From: Acidobacteria bacterium OLB17
GTDB lineage: Bacteria > Acidobacteriota > Blastocatellia > Pyrinomonadales > Pyrinomonadaceae
DNA length: 64,000 nucleotides
Direction: 5' to 3'
Assembly (NCBI GenBank): GCA_001567505.1
Contig: LLEU01000020.1
Location: forward strand, 62,001 to 126,000
In this document: positions 1-8,693 of the stretch, piece by piece
Layout of the letters: each line of letters begins with the position of its first letter
How positions within the stretch are numbered: the stretch's first letter is position 1
The notes under the pieces: generated by a model
Seen by the model: the letters and a program-made list of their open reading frames with translations, nothing else
Told to the model about the DNA's origin: nothing
Databases searched by the model: none
Program-made: the position numbers and the translations under genes

Positions 1-698
1 CCGCCAAAGGCGTGCTCATAATGCCGGAACACGTCATCGAACTCGTTCGCGGCCGGCTCGTCATCAAAAAGCCATTTACCCTCGATCCGCAGCAAAAGCC
101 GCCCGTTCCCGGCTTCAACGTCGCGGGATCCGGTCGAGATCGGAATCACACCGTTCGACCTGTCCGCGCACAGGAACGCAGCGTCCTTTACATCCGCAAT
201 GCAGCCCGCAGGCGGCCCGACGCCCGCGAATCCGCTCATCGTCACTCGGGCCGAAGGGTCTCCCGAACCCAGCGGCAACGGGAGCAGGTCGCCCAGGAAG
301 ATGATCCCGCGGCCGTCCTTGAGCCACGATACGTGAGCCTGGCCTGCCAATTTCGGCGGCGAAAGCCGTACGCGATAGGAAAACCCCGCGATCGGCTCGG
401 CGGCCGCAAATTCGCCGGGAGCAAATGCTTTTACCTCGATCTTTCGCCCGTCTGCCGCCGAAAGGCTCACATCGGAGATTCGCTCCCCAAGGCCCGCGAC
501 CCCTGCAAACTCACGTTCGAAAGCGAGATTGCGAACATCCTTTCCGCCGTCTGCGAACCTGCCCGTGACCTCGACATATTCGGTTTGCGGAACGGCCTTG
601 ATCGCAACATCTACCGCCTGCCCGCAAAGTTGGCCGGAGCACGCGGCAACCAAAATGACTGCCAAAAGAATCAAAGTAATGTCGGCCTTTTGGGGCAT
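1..698 (-). CDS. Partial lipoprotein of unknown function (runs off the left edge)
   Basis: The minus frame is open from the ATG at 698 to the first base, about 232 residues, so the C-terminus lies outside the window. The N-terminus has a hydrophobic stretch (residues 8-19) ending in LVAAC, a good lipobox with Cys20 as the lipidated residue, so an outer-envelope lipoprotein is inferred. The rest is hydrophilic and beta-rich in appearance. A segment around residues 115-140 (SWLKDGRGIIFLGDLLP) recalls the N-terminal domain of M61-type glycyl aminopeptidases, but the catalytic HEXXH part would be outside, so no function is assigned. The frame stays open upstream of 698, so an earlier start is possible. 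A plus-strand frame over the same bases is rich in Arg and was treated as a shadow. Confidence 0.6.
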   Translation of the reverse strand, partial: MPQKADITLILLAVILVAACSGQLCGQAVDVAIKAVPQTEYVEVTGRFADGGKDVRNLAFEREFAGVAGLGERISDVSLSAADGRKIEVKAFAPGEFAAAEPIAGFSYRVRLSPPKLAGQAHVSWLKDGRGIIFLGDLLPLPLGSGDPSARVTMSGFAGVGPPAGCIADVKDAAFLCADRSNGVIPISTGSRDVEAGNGRLLLRIEGKWLFDDEPAANEFDDVFRHYEHAFG

Positions 699-726
699 TG
701 ACTTGAGAACTGCGAATAAATAGAAT
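698..726 (+). promoter_or_regulatory. Predicted sigma70-type promoter
   Basis: TTGACT at 698-703 and TAGAAT at 721-726 are separated by 17 bases; each hexamer matches the vegetative consensus at five of six positions. It points rightward, away from the lipoprotein start at 698, toward the small ORF at 802 and purH at 1048. It is a prediction from sequence only. Confidence 0.45.
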
Positions 727-801
727 GGTAGTTTCTCGATAAGAACTCTCCCGTTGGCGAAGATCACTGGTAAACCTCTTTCTGTAGAGTATTTTATCTT
801 T

Positions 802-879
802 ATGAGTCTTATCAAAGTCGTCATTTACGCAATTGCGTTAGTGCTTAGCCTGCTGTTCATCGGCCGTTTCTTTTTCTGA
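802..879 (+). CDS. Possible 25-residue single-pass membrane peptide
   Basis: ATG at 802 to TGA at 877-879 encodes 25 residues: a short start with one Lys, then an almost wholly hydrophobic run rich in Leu, Ile, Val and Phe (residues 6-21), ending Arg-Phe-Phe-Phe. That is the layout of small single-span membrane peptides. A predicted promoter (698-726) lies upstream and an intrinsic terminator (968-1001) downstream, so it sits in what looks like its own transcription unit of about 270 bases. There is no clear Shine-Dalgarno sequence before the ATG, which is the main weakness. The transcript could instead be a small RNA or an attenuated leader of purH. Confidence 0.3.
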   Translation: MSLIKVVIYAIALVLSLLFIGRFFF

Positions 880-967
880 TACTCGGTTGAAAGGCTTGGC
901 TAAGTTGTTCTTGATCCGCAAAAGCATACATCCCGCCATTCTCGGCGCGCGAAAAAGAACCAATACC

Positions 968-1001
968 GGCGGCTCATTTGAAGCCGCCTTTTTATTTTTT
1001 T
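968..1001 (+). terminator. Intrinsic terminator upstream of purH
   Basis: A seven-pair GC-rich stem (968-974 with 982-988, seven-base loop) is followed by a T-rich tract of about 13 bases from 989. It ends the short unit that begins near 733. As it lies 47 bases before the purH start, it could also act as an attenuator for purH. Confidence 0.65.
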
Positions 1002-1047
1002 ATCTCATACTTCGGCCCTCGAAAGGCCGTCATATTTACAGCAGGTT

Positions 1048-2610
1048 ATGCCCGATCTCGTCAAAATAAAGCGTGCACTCTTAAGCGTTTCCGATAAAAC
1101 CGGACTGATCGAATTCGCATCCGTCCTCGATCAATGCGGCGTCCAGATGATCTCGACCGGCGGTACGGCCCGAGCTCTCCGCGAGGCCGGTTTCAACGTG
1201 ACCGATGTCTCCGACGTCACCGGCTTTCCCGAAATGATGGACGGCCGTGTAAAAACCCTTCACCCGAAAATGCACGGTGCATTTCTCGCCCTTCGCGACA
1301 ACGCTGAGCACGTTGAGGCAATGAGAACCCACGGCATCGAGCCAATTGACCTTGTCGTGGTAAACCTCTATCCGTTCGAGAAGACCGTCGCGAATTCCGA
1401 CGTAACGCTGGAAGATGCGGTCGAGAATATCGATATCGGCGGCCCGGCCATGATCCGTTCCGCATCGAAGAATTGGCAGAGCGTGGCGGTCGTCACCGAC
1501 TCGGCAGCTTATGAAACGCTTGCGCAGGAACTGCGCGAGAATGACGGGGCTTTATCGCTTGCAACTCGCACGACGCTTGCCGTCGCCGCGTACAAACGCA
1601 CTTCAGAATACGACGCTGCCATCACAAACTATCTTTTAAATGTGACCTCGAGGCCGAGCGACGCCGAATTCCCGACCGCCTTGCAGATCTCGGCCGCAAA
1701 GAAAGCTGACCTCCGCTACGGAGAGAATCCGCACCAGAAGGCCGCACTTTATACGACCTCGCCGACCGCAGGTGTCGCCAACGCAGAACAGCTCGGCGGC
1801 AAAGAGATGTCGTTCAACAATTACGTCGATACCGATGCCGCTTGGAGCCTCGTCTCGGACTTTGACGAACCGGCGGCCGCGATCATAAAGCATACGAATC
1901 CCTCCGGCGTCGGCATCGGAAGTTCACTGTCCGAGGCCTACGAGAGGGCACTCTCGACCGATCCCGTTTCAGCGTTCGGCGGGATCGTCGCGTTCAATCG
2001 CAAGGTTGATGCCGGTGTGGCGGCCCTCGTCGTCAAGATCTTTAGCGAGGTCGTGATCGCACCGGATTTTGAAGAAGACGCCCTCGAAATATTCCGTTCA
2101 AAAAAGAACTTGCGGATCCTCCGCCTCGGCTCGTACGGCTCCGAAACGTCCGTCATTCGCCAGATATCCGGCGGATTGCTCCTTCAATCGGCGGACGAAC
2201 ATAGGATCTCCGAGAGCGAACTTCAGGTCGTGACAAAGCGGCAGCCGACCGCGGATGAGATGCGTTCGATGCTGCTCGCATGGTCTGTCTGCAAACACGT
2301 AAAATCGAACGCGATCGTCTTTGCAAATGCAGTTCAGACGCTTGGCGTCGGCGCCGGCCAGATGAATCGTGTTGATTCGGTTCGGATCGCCGCATCGCGT
2401 GCCGAACGTTTCGAGCTCGCCCTGAAAGGCTCCGCCGTTGCCTCTGATGCGTTCTTTCCGTTCCGTGACAACGTCGATGAGGCAGCACGCTTCGGGGCGG
2501 CCGCGATCATCCAACCCGGCGGCTCGGTAAAAGACGCCGAATCCATCGAAGCGGCCAACGAACACGGGATCGCGATGGTGTTTACAGGTATCAGGCATTT
2601 TAGGCACTAG
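1048..2610 (+). CDS. purH: Bifunctional AICAR formyltransferase / IMP cyclohydrolase
   Basis: The 520-residue protein has the normal length and order of PurH. The N-terminal IMP cyclohydrolase domain (about residues 1-195, MGS-like fold) starts with [13 protein letters not shown] and holds the KTLHPKMHG motif. The C-terminal AICAR transformylase domain carries the catalytic Lys-His pair in [11 protein letters not shown]. It performs the last two steps of purine synthesis in the cytosol: formyl transfer from 10-formyl-THF to AICAR, then closure to IMP. It stands alone between a terminator-like hairpin and a frameshifted secreted-protein gene. The first ATG of the frame fits the family N-terminus closely. 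Confidence 0.96.
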   Translation: MPDLVKIKRALLSVSDKTGLIEFASVLDQCGVQMISTGGTARALREAGFNVTDVSDVTGFPEMMDGRVKTLHPKMHGAFLALRDNAEHVEAMRTHGIEPIDLVVVNLYPFEKTVANSDVTLEDAVENIDIGGPAMIRSASKNWQSVAVVTDSAAYETLAQELRENDGALSLATRTTLAVAAYKRTSEYDAAITNYLLNVTSRPSDAEFPTALQISAAKKADLRYGENPHQKAALYTTSPTAGVANAEQLGGKEMSFNNYVDTDAAWSLVSDFDEPAAAIIKHTNPSGVGIGSSLSEAYERALSTDPVSAFGGIVAFNRKVDAGVAALVVKIFSEVVIAPDFEEDALEIFRSKKNLRILRLGSYGSETSVIRQISGGLLLQSADEHRISESELQVVTKRQPTADEMRSMLLAWSVCKHVKSNAIVFANAVQTLGVGAGQMNRVDSVRIAASRAERFELALKGSAVASDAFFPFRDNVDEAARFGAAAIIQPGGSVKDAESIEAANEHGIAMVFTGIRHFRH

Positions 2611-2652
2611 ACTTATTGCGGATCTCGGCCATTGCGTGGCACAATACCTTCC

Positions 2653-3512
2653 GTGAGAACGGCCCTTATCCTTTTCCTGCTTATGCTCAGCGTTACGCTA
2701 TCGGCGTCCGCGCAGCAAAGGCCCCTTCTTACTGACGATATCGATATCACGCCCGCCGGCGCCCTGGAGATCAGTGCGGGCGCGATTTTTATCAGGACGC
2801 CCGTTTCCCGCTCTCCGGTGTGCAGGGCGACCTTACGCGTGTTGGCGACATCCGCATCAAGACCGGCATCGCGTCGAATGTTGAGCTGCAGATCGAAGGC
2901 GTGATCCAGAATTACGTCTCGATCGACTCCATTACCGCACCTGCGATCCCGCTGAACGTCGGAGGCAGTTCGACCCACGATTTCGGCGACATTACCGTCT
3001 CGGCCAAGATCAAACTTCGAAATGAGAAGAAATATTTGCCCGCCCTCGGCCTGAAGTTCGGTTTTGAGATGCCAAATACCGATCAGGCAAAAGGCATCGG
3101 GACCAACCAGATCAATATTTTCAGCAAGATCCTGATCCAGAAGAAATTTGGAAGCGTCGTGAGGAATACGCCGCGTGTGAACCTGATGGGCAATGTCGGC
3201 ATCGCCCTGATGTCGGCGCCGCTCGAGCGGTTCTCGCAGAATGACGTGATACTTTACGGGCTCGCGGGGATCTATCGCGTCACTGATCACATCAATTTCG
3301 TGACCGAGGTGAACGGCCGATCGAGCACTCGTCGGAATGCTCCGCTCGGGACCGAAAGCATCGGCCAGTTCAGGGTCGGTGCACAGTTCCGCGCTTCGGG
3401 TTTGCGATTCGATACGGCCGCCGCATTCGGCATTACGCGAAATAGCCCGCGAACCGGCATCATTTTCGGCGTTACTTACGTAAGCCCGTCGATCTTTACT
3501 CCGGCGAAATAA
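2653..3512 (+). pseudogene. Secreted beta-barrel-like protein, frameshifted near 2790
   Basis: The GTG at 2653 opens a signal peptide (MRTALILFLLMLSVTLSASA, cleavage before QQRP). This frame is lost after about residue 46; the sequence continues in the -1 frame to a stop at 3510-3512. Adding one base in the T run near 2788-2792, or one base just before it, joins the two into a single protein of about 286 residues. The mature part has alternating polar and apolar strands and regular Gly and aromatic positions, as in transporter-like outer-membrane or porin-type proteins, but I do not recognise the family. The downstream part shows no further damage, so a sequencing indel is as likely as a true pseudogene. 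It converges on thiD with no gap between the stop codons. Confidence 0.65.
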
Positions 3513-4310
3513 CTACACATTCACGGGTCGATTTCCCTGCCCGACCATCCTCGCATTCTGTATCCCGCGGCTAACGAAGTCTTTTGCGTCGGCTATGGCA
3601 TCAATGAGCGTTTTCCCATGTGCAAGGTTCGCGGCGATCGCTGACGACAGAGCACAGCCCGTACCGTGAACCGGTTCGCCGTCGATGAACGGCGCGTCGA
3701 ATTCGCGCATCCCGTTCTCCAGAAAAAGGCGGTCCACGGCTCTTTTCGTGACCTGCTCGAACGAATGGCCGCCCTTTATCAAAACCGCCCCGGCACCGAG
3801 TGCCCGCATCTTCCTGCCCGCATTCGCAAGATCTTCGAGCGAACGGATCGCACACCCGACGATCCGCTCGGCCTCCGCCAAGTTCGGCGTTATGACGGTC
3901 GAAAGCGGGAAAAGGTTCTCGACAAGCGCCGAGAGTGCTTGATCGTCGATCAGGTCAAATCCTGATGTCGCACGCACGACCGGATCGACGACGACGTTCG
4001 GCAGGCGAAATTCCCCGATGCTTTCCGCGACGGCATCGATCACCTCGAGTGTCGGCAGCATACCGGTCTTTACCGCCGCGATCTCCATATCTTCGGCAAC
4101 GGCCTTGATCTGCTTGTATACGACTTCCGCCGATTGAGTTGCCGCCCCGAAAACGCCGGTCGTGTTTTGAAACGTGAGGGACGTTATCGCACCGGTGCCA
4201 AAACAGTCGTGGTGCGAGAACGTCTTGATATCGGCCAGAACTCCCGCACCGCCAGATGGATCCACTCCTGCGATCGTCAAACAAACGGGACGAGGATCTT
4301 TTTCACTCAT
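3513..4310 (-). CDS. thiD: Hydroxymethylpyrimidine/phosphomethylpyrimidine kinase
   Basis: This 265-residue ribokinase-fold enzyme phosphorylates HMP and HMP-phosphate to HMP-pyrophosphate for thiamine synthesis. The N-terminus shows the family's VCLTIAGVDPSGGAGVLADIK segment, and the C-terminal part has the HGTGCALSSAIAANLA anion-hole motif with the catalytic Asp position replaced in the usual GTGC context. Its start overlaps the end of thiE by four bases (ATGA type), so the two are probably translated together. Length and start agree with the family. Confidence 0.95.
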   Translation of the reverse strand: MSEKDPRPVCLTIAGVDPSGGAGVLADIKTFSHHDCFGTGAITSLTFQNTTGVFGAATQSAEVVYKQIKAVAEDMEIAAVKTGMLPTLEVIDAVAESIGEFRLPNVVVDPVVRATSGFDLIDDQALSALVENLFPLSTVITPNLAEAERIVGCAIRSLEDLANAGRKMRALGAGAVLIKGGHSFEQVTKRAVDRLFLENGMREFDAPFIDGEPVHGTGCALSSAIAANLAHGKTLIDAIADAKDFVSRGIQNARMVGQGNRPVNV

Positions 4311-4927
4311 AATTCTTGGATTATCGCCCGCCGTGTCGCGGGATCATTCAACGCTCTGATAGCAGCAAAGCCCGATGCGCCGGCGTGTATGGCTTCACGA
4401 TAGTTCGTATCATCGACGCCGCCCAAAGCAAGAAGAGCAGCATTTCCCGCAAGTTTCGCGGCCTGTGAAAGCAGGCCTATGCCGACAGGCTCGCCCTTTC
4501 CCGGTGTTGGAAAAACAGGGCCGTAAAGGATAATGTCGGCGCCCGAGGCGTTTGCCGCCTCGACCTCGCCGAGCGTATGCGTCGAGCGGCTTATCAATGC
4601 TCTTTTGCCCAAGATTCCCCGAGCCGTGGCAACCGGAAGCGATGTCGCCGTCAAGTGAACGCCGTCGCAGCCCGCTGCTGCCGCGATGTCAACCCGATCG
4701 TTAACCAGAAACTTAGTCCCGGAACCTTTTAGGCAGGCGAAAACACGAACCGCAAGATCATAGAGCTGCCTAGCGGAGATCGCTTTTTCGCGGATCTGAA
4801 CAAAGCTAACGCCGTCGGCGGCTGCTTCCGCGATCAGTCGGATCAGGCCTTCAGACTGGCTTGAAAAGTTTTCCTCGGTTAAGCCGCCACGCGAGATCAA
4901 GTACGTGATCGGGCGTTCGGTGTTCAT
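4307..4927 (-). CDS. thiE: Thiamine-phosphate synthase
   Basis: The 206-residue TIM-barrel protein carries the ThiE signatures: VQIREK near residue 42-47, LVNDRVDIA near 74, GVHL near 88, and GPVFPTPGK near 134 that binds the pyrophosphate. It couples HMP-PP with thiazole phosphate to give thiamine phosphate. It overlaps a small membrane-protein gene upstream and thiD downstream by four bases each. No thiazole-branch genes and no TPP-riboswitch-like sequence are visible here, so the set is incomplete within this window. Confidence 0.92.
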   Translation of the reverse strand: MNTERPITYLISRGGLTEENFSSQSEGLIRLIAEAAADGVSFVQIREKAISARQLYDLAVRVFACLKGSGTKFLVNDRVDIAAAAGCDGVHLTATSLPVATARGILGKRALISRSTHTLGEVEAANASGADIILYGPVFPTPGKGEPVGIGLLSQAAKLAGNAALLALGGVDDTNYREAIHAGASGFAAIRALNDPATRRAIIQEL

Positions 4928-5220
4928 TTTGTTGGCGGCGGATTGAGCTTATTGAGCATTGCGACGGTCTTGTTGAAACTGAATATTTCCCAGACCGCGA
5001 TGATGATATTAAGCACGCCCAAACCCGTCACCGCCCCTCGAAACCAGGTCGAAGCGACCGCTCGCTGAATCCCCGGCATGCCAGACTTGTCGGCAACATA
5101 GGCGAGAAGGTAATTATCTGCCCATGGGCCGAAAAGGGCGTCCCACGGGGAAAGGATCAGATACAGCCCGAGGAGAAAGCAGAGAATGATAAAAAAAATG
5201 ACGGTCAGGCGTTCCACCAT
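4924..5220 (-). CDS. Small two-span membrane protein of unknown function
   Basis: The 98-residue product has two hydrophobic spans, about residues 6-24 and 63-82, joined by a loop with aromatic residues. It ends in a short basic, Pro-rich tail (NPPPTK). It overlaps thiE by four bases and begins 40 bases after the TPR gene, so it probably belongs to the same minus-strand transcript as thiE-thiD. I do not recognise a named family. A role linked to thiamine is only suggested by position. Confidence 0.75.
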   Translation of the reverse strand: MVERLTVIFFIILCFLLGLYLILSPWDALFGPWADNYLLAYVADKSGMPGIQRAVASTWFRGAVTGLGVLNIIIAVWEIFSFNKTVAMLNKLNPPPTK

Positions 5221-5260
5221 ACCGTCAAATTATAACTAAACCTGATTTCGAAAACTATCG

Positions 5261-5689
5261 TTAATGCACTGCCATCTCACTTCGGACACGACTCGCCACA
5301 TCGCGAAAATCGACATTCTCCGTGTAAACCTGCTCGTAAAAGCGGTGTGCATCGACCGGATTTCCCGCCGCATCGTAGGCGGTCGCAAGCTCGTACCAAA
5401 GTCCGTGACGTTCTGAATCGTCAAGATTCGGTGTCTCGAGGGCCCGTGTGAACCATGTTACGGCCATGCTCGGGTGTCCTGTCGCCATAAAACAATGGCC
5501 AAGCAAGTTCGCACATTGGAAGAACCGACGCGTACCGTCAAGCGGCGAAACAAGGGCGATCGCCTCCTGGAAGATCCTGATCGCGTCCTCGGTCAGGCCC
5601 ATCTCTTGATATGCGATCGCGGTGTGGTATTTCGTATCAAAATCTTCGTCAGATGGAAGCTCATCGGTCAGGCCGAATTCGCTTCTCAT
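5261..5689 (-). CDS. C-terminal fragment of TPR protein (displaced by frameshift)
   Basis: The 142 residues hold two or three tetratricopeptide-like helix pairs (for example TKYHTAIAYQEMGLTEDAIR). It is not an independent gene: in this frame the sequence stays open upstream of 5689 to about 5770 and reads RPEIDEVKQKVAAIRNK, which continues naturally from the end of the 495-residue TPR protein in the neighbouring frame. One missing base near 5768-5772 explains the break. The intact protein would have about 660 residues. TPR domains mediate protein contacts; the partner is unknown. Confidence 0.75.
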   Translation of the reverse strand: MRSEFGLTDELPSDEDFDTKYHTAIAYQEMGLTEDAIRIFQEAIALVSPLDGTRRFFQCANLLGHCFMATGHPSMAVTWFTRALETPNLDDSERHGLWYELATAYDAAGNPVDAHRFYEQVYTENVDFRDVASRVRSEMAVH

Positions 5690-5760
5690 ATCCTCGACAG
5701 TAAGAGTATGATGTGCCGCTGCCTTGTTCCTGATGGCGGCAACTTTCTGCTTGACCTCGT

Positions 5761-7248
5761 CTATCTCCGGCCGCGCCCGAACTCGCTCTCGAGCTCTTCG
5801 ATCGCCTTTGCGGCCAACTCCGAATATTCGTTCTCGATATAGAAGTTGATACTCTCAAGATCCTTCTGAAGCTTGAGTTCATCGACGGCTGCCGGCCTCG
5901 CGTCAGGCCCTTCGGCCGCCGGCCCAACCTCAACGGCCATCGCGTCCTGCGGTTCGACCATGCAGGCTTCAACTGCGATCGCAGCAGGCTCTTCGACAGC
6001 AACCTGTTCGACCGCCTTCTTCGGCAGGTCGAACCCCGCCCGTAAGAGCTCTGCATCGACCGGCTCGTCAGTAAACCCGTGAAGTTCCCTTAATTCGGCC
6101 AAACGTTCGCTGAATTGGGTCTCGAAGGGCCGAACGATCACAAGCTGCGCAAGGGCCGAACGCTCGTCATCGACCTCATTCGCCGCTCGGGCCGAAACCG
6201 CGAGGCGCTCGAGCGAGACGCGGAACGCCTCCTCGTCCTTGATCCACGAACAATAGCGAACAAGCAGACGCAATGCGGGCACGTGCGACGGGTCGCGCTC
6301 CAAGATCTCGTTTATCCACCGCTCACAGTCTTCTCCCTGGCCGGCGGCGAGAAGATATTCCGAAGACATCGAAAGGATCCTTGCTGCCGAATCAAGATCG
6401 TTCGTGTTCAGGTAGATGCGGACAAGGTCAAGAAGCTTCGGATAATTGGCGGGCTCGATCTCGACAAGTTTCAGCACCGCGCGTTCAGCACCGGCCGCGT
6501 TCCCGGAATCGATGTGACAATCAATGAGCAGATACAGAATGTCGCGATTATACGGCTCTTTCTCAAGGATCTTTTCGAGATACTCGACCGCCTTCGGCGC
6601 CTTGCCGATGGCCGAATACGAATGTATCAGGCCGTCGAGCGTCCGGAGCGAATCGCCCTGTATCTCAAGGCTCCTGAGATAGGCACGGATCGCTTCCTCG
6701 TGCGCGGAATGCCTGCTGAACCTGCTTCCGGCCTCGGCGAACGCTTCGGCGGCTTCCTCCGACTGGCCTTCTTTCAGATAAGATTCGGCAAGGCTTAGGC
6801 AAACTTCCGTGTTGTTGGGGTCGAGCAGGGCTATCTGTTTCCACATCGCCAAGGCCTCGATGCGTTTGCCCGTAGATTCGTAATGTTTTGCGAGCGTTTC
6901 GTAATGCGAACGAGCTTCGCTAAGGGATCCTTTGACCTTGTAGAGTTCCGCAAGCTTGTTGGAGACCTCGATCGAATCCGGCTGAAGACGCGCGACCTTG
7001 TTATAGATGGCGATCGCCTTCTGAGCAAAACCCTGTGTCGCGTAATGTTCGGCGACCTTCAGATAGCAGTCGACCGCCTGCCGGCGATCCGACGTTTTCG
7101 CATGAAGATCGCCGAGCATATTCATCGTGGTGATGTCCCTTGGGTCATAGGCTACCACCGATTGGTACTCAGCTATCGCGGCTCGAATCTTCCCCTGTGC
7201 GACATACTTTTCAGCATTTCGCATCGCCTTTGTTTTGTCGAAACTCAT
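5761..7248 (-). CDS. Tetratricopeptide repeat protein (N-terminal part, frameshifted at its end)
   Basis: The 495 residues begin MSFDKTKAMRNAEKYVAQGK and contain at least six TPR units in the first 280 residues, each with the W/L-G-Y-A-P spacing. An acidic, Ala/Pro-rich linker follows (about 395-450), then a helical segment (LQKDLESINFYIENEYSELA). No signal peptide is seen, so a cytoplasmic scaffold is likely. The frame ends at TAG 5761-5763 directly after FGRG, where the other frame carries the continuation. Read through, the protein links to the 142-residue piece ending at 5261. It may be the first gene of the transcript leading to thiE-thiD. Confidence 0.82.
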   Translation of the reverse strand: MSFDKTKAMRNAEKYVAQGKIRAAIAEYQSVVAYDPRDITTMNMLGDLHAKTSDRRQAVDCYLKVAEHYATQGFAQKAIAIYNKVARLQPDSIEVSNKLAELYKVKGSLSEARSHYETLAKHYESTGKRIEALAMWKQIALLDPNNTEVCLSLAESYLKEGQSEEAAEAFAEAGSRFSRHSAHEEAIRAYLRSLEIQGDSLRTLDGLIHSYSAIGKAPKAVEYLEKILEKEPYNRDILYLLIDCHIDSGNAAGAERAVLKLVEIEPANYPKLLDLVRIYLNTNDLDSAARILSMSSEYLLAAGQGEDCERWINEILERDPSHVPALRLLVRYCSWIKDEEAFRVSLERLAVSARAANEVDDERSALAQLVIVRPFETQFSERLAELRELHGFTDEPVDAELLRAGFDLPKKAVEQVAVEEPAAIAVEACMVEPQDAMAVEVGPAAEGPDARPAAVDELKLQKDLESINFYIENEYSELAAKAIEELESEFGRGRR

Positions 7249-7474
7249 CTTTTATTGAAATCCCACCGGAAAGGCCGCATATCTAGCCCAAAAAAAGTTG
7301 CAAGTTGGATGGACGCTCAAGGTCAAGATAACGAGTTGACCCGTGCTGTGTAGATTAACAGACGGGAACAAGATTCGTCAAACATTTTATACGATGTTGA
7401 ACGATACATCGGTCAAATTGAATGATTTTGATTTATCCGGGCCGATTCTCTACTCTAAACACACGTGATCCCGT

Positions 7475-8515
7475 ATGAAGGCAGTCATCCTTGCAGGTGG
7501 AAAAGGTACGCGGCTTCGCCCTTTGACGATCTACACGCCGAAGCCGATCGTGCCGGTCGTGAATCGGCCCTTTCTTGAGTATCAGATCGAGGTCTTAAAA
7601 CGGGCGGGCGTGACCGACATCGCAATATCGCTAAGTTATCAGCCGGATAAGATCGAGCATTTCTGGGGAGACGGCGCCGAGCTCGGCGTCCGGCTAAGTT
7701 ATTTGACCGAAGCGATCCCGCTCGGAACCGGCGGCGCGTACCGCTTCGCTGCTGACGGCTGCGAGACGGCGACGGTGGTCGTCAACGGTGACATCCTGAC
7801 CGACATCGACCTTGCCGAGATAATCAGAACCCACAAAGAACGGAAGGCGATCGCCACGCTCACGCTTACGCGCGTCGAGGATACGTCTCGCTACGGCCTC
7901 GTTGAGCTTGACCCCGAAGGCAAGGTTGTTCGCTTTCTCGAAAAGCCTAAACCGGAAGAGGCGGCTAAGATCGGCGTAAACACAATAAACGCAGGTATTT
8001 ACATTCTCGAACCCGAAGTCCTTGCTCTGGCACCGAAGGGCGAGAACCGGTCATTCGAAACGCAGATCATGCCGGAGATCATCGAGCGCGGAATGCCGTT
8101 CTTCGGCCACGTTATCGAGCAGAACTATTGGAGTGATATCGGAACGCCGGCAACATATCTCGAGGCCAACCTCGACCTCCTGTCGGGTAAGATCCGCGGA
8201 TTCGAACTTGCCGAAAATACAGGTTCGGAGATCGCCGCCGGAGCTTCTGTCGATGACGTCTCGCGGCTAGCCGAGGACTGCACCGTCAAGCCCGGCGCCG
8301 AGATCCGCTCATCCGTCCTTGGACGCGGCGTCCTTGTCGAAGAGCGTGCGGTCATCGAGAATTCGGTCATTTGGCCGCACACTCGCATCGCCGCCGGAGC
8401 CGTGATCCGAGATGCGGTCGTCGGTAGGAGTTGCCATATCGGCCGCCACGCAAGCGTCGGTAAAGGTGCGATACTGGGCGATAAAACTCAGCTCACCGAC
8501 TACACAAGGGTTTAG
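7475..8515 (+). CDS. Sugar-1-phosphate nucleotidyltransferase with left-handed beta-helix tail
   Basis: The 346-residue protein starts with the nucleotide-binding signature AVILAGGKGTRLRPLT (residues 3-18). It carries VNGDIL (about 102-107, metal-binding Asp) and EKPK further on, and ends in hexapeptide repeats from about residue 245. This is the layout of mannose-1-phosphate guanylyltransferase and glucose-1-phosphate nucleotidyltransferases; the exact sugar and nucleotide cannot be told from sequence. It probably supplies an activated sugar for surface polysaccharide. It has its own 226-base upstream gap, divergent from the TPR gene. Confidence 0.88.
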   Translation: MKAVILAGGKGTRLRPLTIYTPKPIVPVVNRPFLEYQIEVLKRAGVTDIAISLSYQPDKIEHFWGDGAELGVRLSYLTEAIPLGTGGAYRFAADGCETATVVVNGDILTDIDLAEIIRTHKERKAIATLTLTRVEDTSRYGLVELDPEGKVVRFLEKPKPEEAAKIGVNTINAGIYILEPEVLALAPKGENRSFETQIMPEIIERGMPFFGHVIEQNYWSDIGTPATYLEANLDLLSGKIRGFELAENTGSEIAAGASVDDVSRLAEDCTVKPGAEIRSSVLGRGVLVEERAVIENSVIWPHTRIAAGAVIRDAVVGRSCHIGRHASVGKGAILGDKTQLTDYTRV

Positions 8516-8574
8516 CTGCGATATCGCGTAACTCCTTGACACCACGCATCGAAAGGAACAATATCGGTATAAAG

Positions 8575-8627
8575 GCCGTGGTGAGTTATTGCGACTTGCG
8601 ACCACGTAAAATAAACCGCTAAACAGC
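8575..8627 (+). ncRNA. SAM-II-like riboswitch candidate
   Basis: The leader of the homocysteine methyltransferase/MTHFR gene has a six-pair stem, 8577-8582 (CGTGGT) with 8601-8606 (ACCACG). The 18-base loop starts GAGTTATT and ends CTTGCG, and an A-rich strand with CCGCTAAA follows at 8615-8622. This is the order of the SAM-II (metA motif) aptamer: P1, TGA-T-TT loop, TTGC before the P1 return, AAA/AAT strand and GCTAAA. The gene it precedes makes methionine, as expected for SAM control. An intrinsic terminator follows 29 bases later, so control could act by attenuation. I matched it from memory of the motif; a covariance-model search has not been run. Confidence 0.65.
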
Positions 8628-8655
8628 TGAAGCTATCTTCAAAAGTTTTTGAAAA

Positions 8656-8685
8656 AGGTCTCGCTGTTTTGCGAGGCCTTTTTTT
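8656..8685 (+). terminator. Intrinsic terminator just before the methionine gene
   Basis: A nine-pair stem (8656-8664 with 8671-8679, six-base loop) is followed by seven T residues. It ends only nine bases before the ATG at 8694, so it must be read through for the gene to be expressed. This suits the expression platform of the SAM-II-like leader. A competing A/T-rich stem (8638-8644 with 8647-8653) lies just upstream. Confidence 0.75.
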
Positions 8686-8693
8686 GGGTGATT

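Noticed and set aside
12-701. 229-residue plus-strand frame at the left edge
   Set aside because: Its translation is rich in Arg, Pro and Lys without domain features, and the minus frame over the same bases has a lipoprotein signal and ordinary composition.
880-1047. ZTP or purine riboswitch before purH
   Set aside because: The conserved CCGCCTGGGC-type and TATAA-type elements of those classes are absent.
2613-3290. 225-residue minus-strand frame opposite the secreted protein
   Set aside because: No recognisable motif; the plus strand carries a signal peptide and beta-rich body, so this is a shadow frame.
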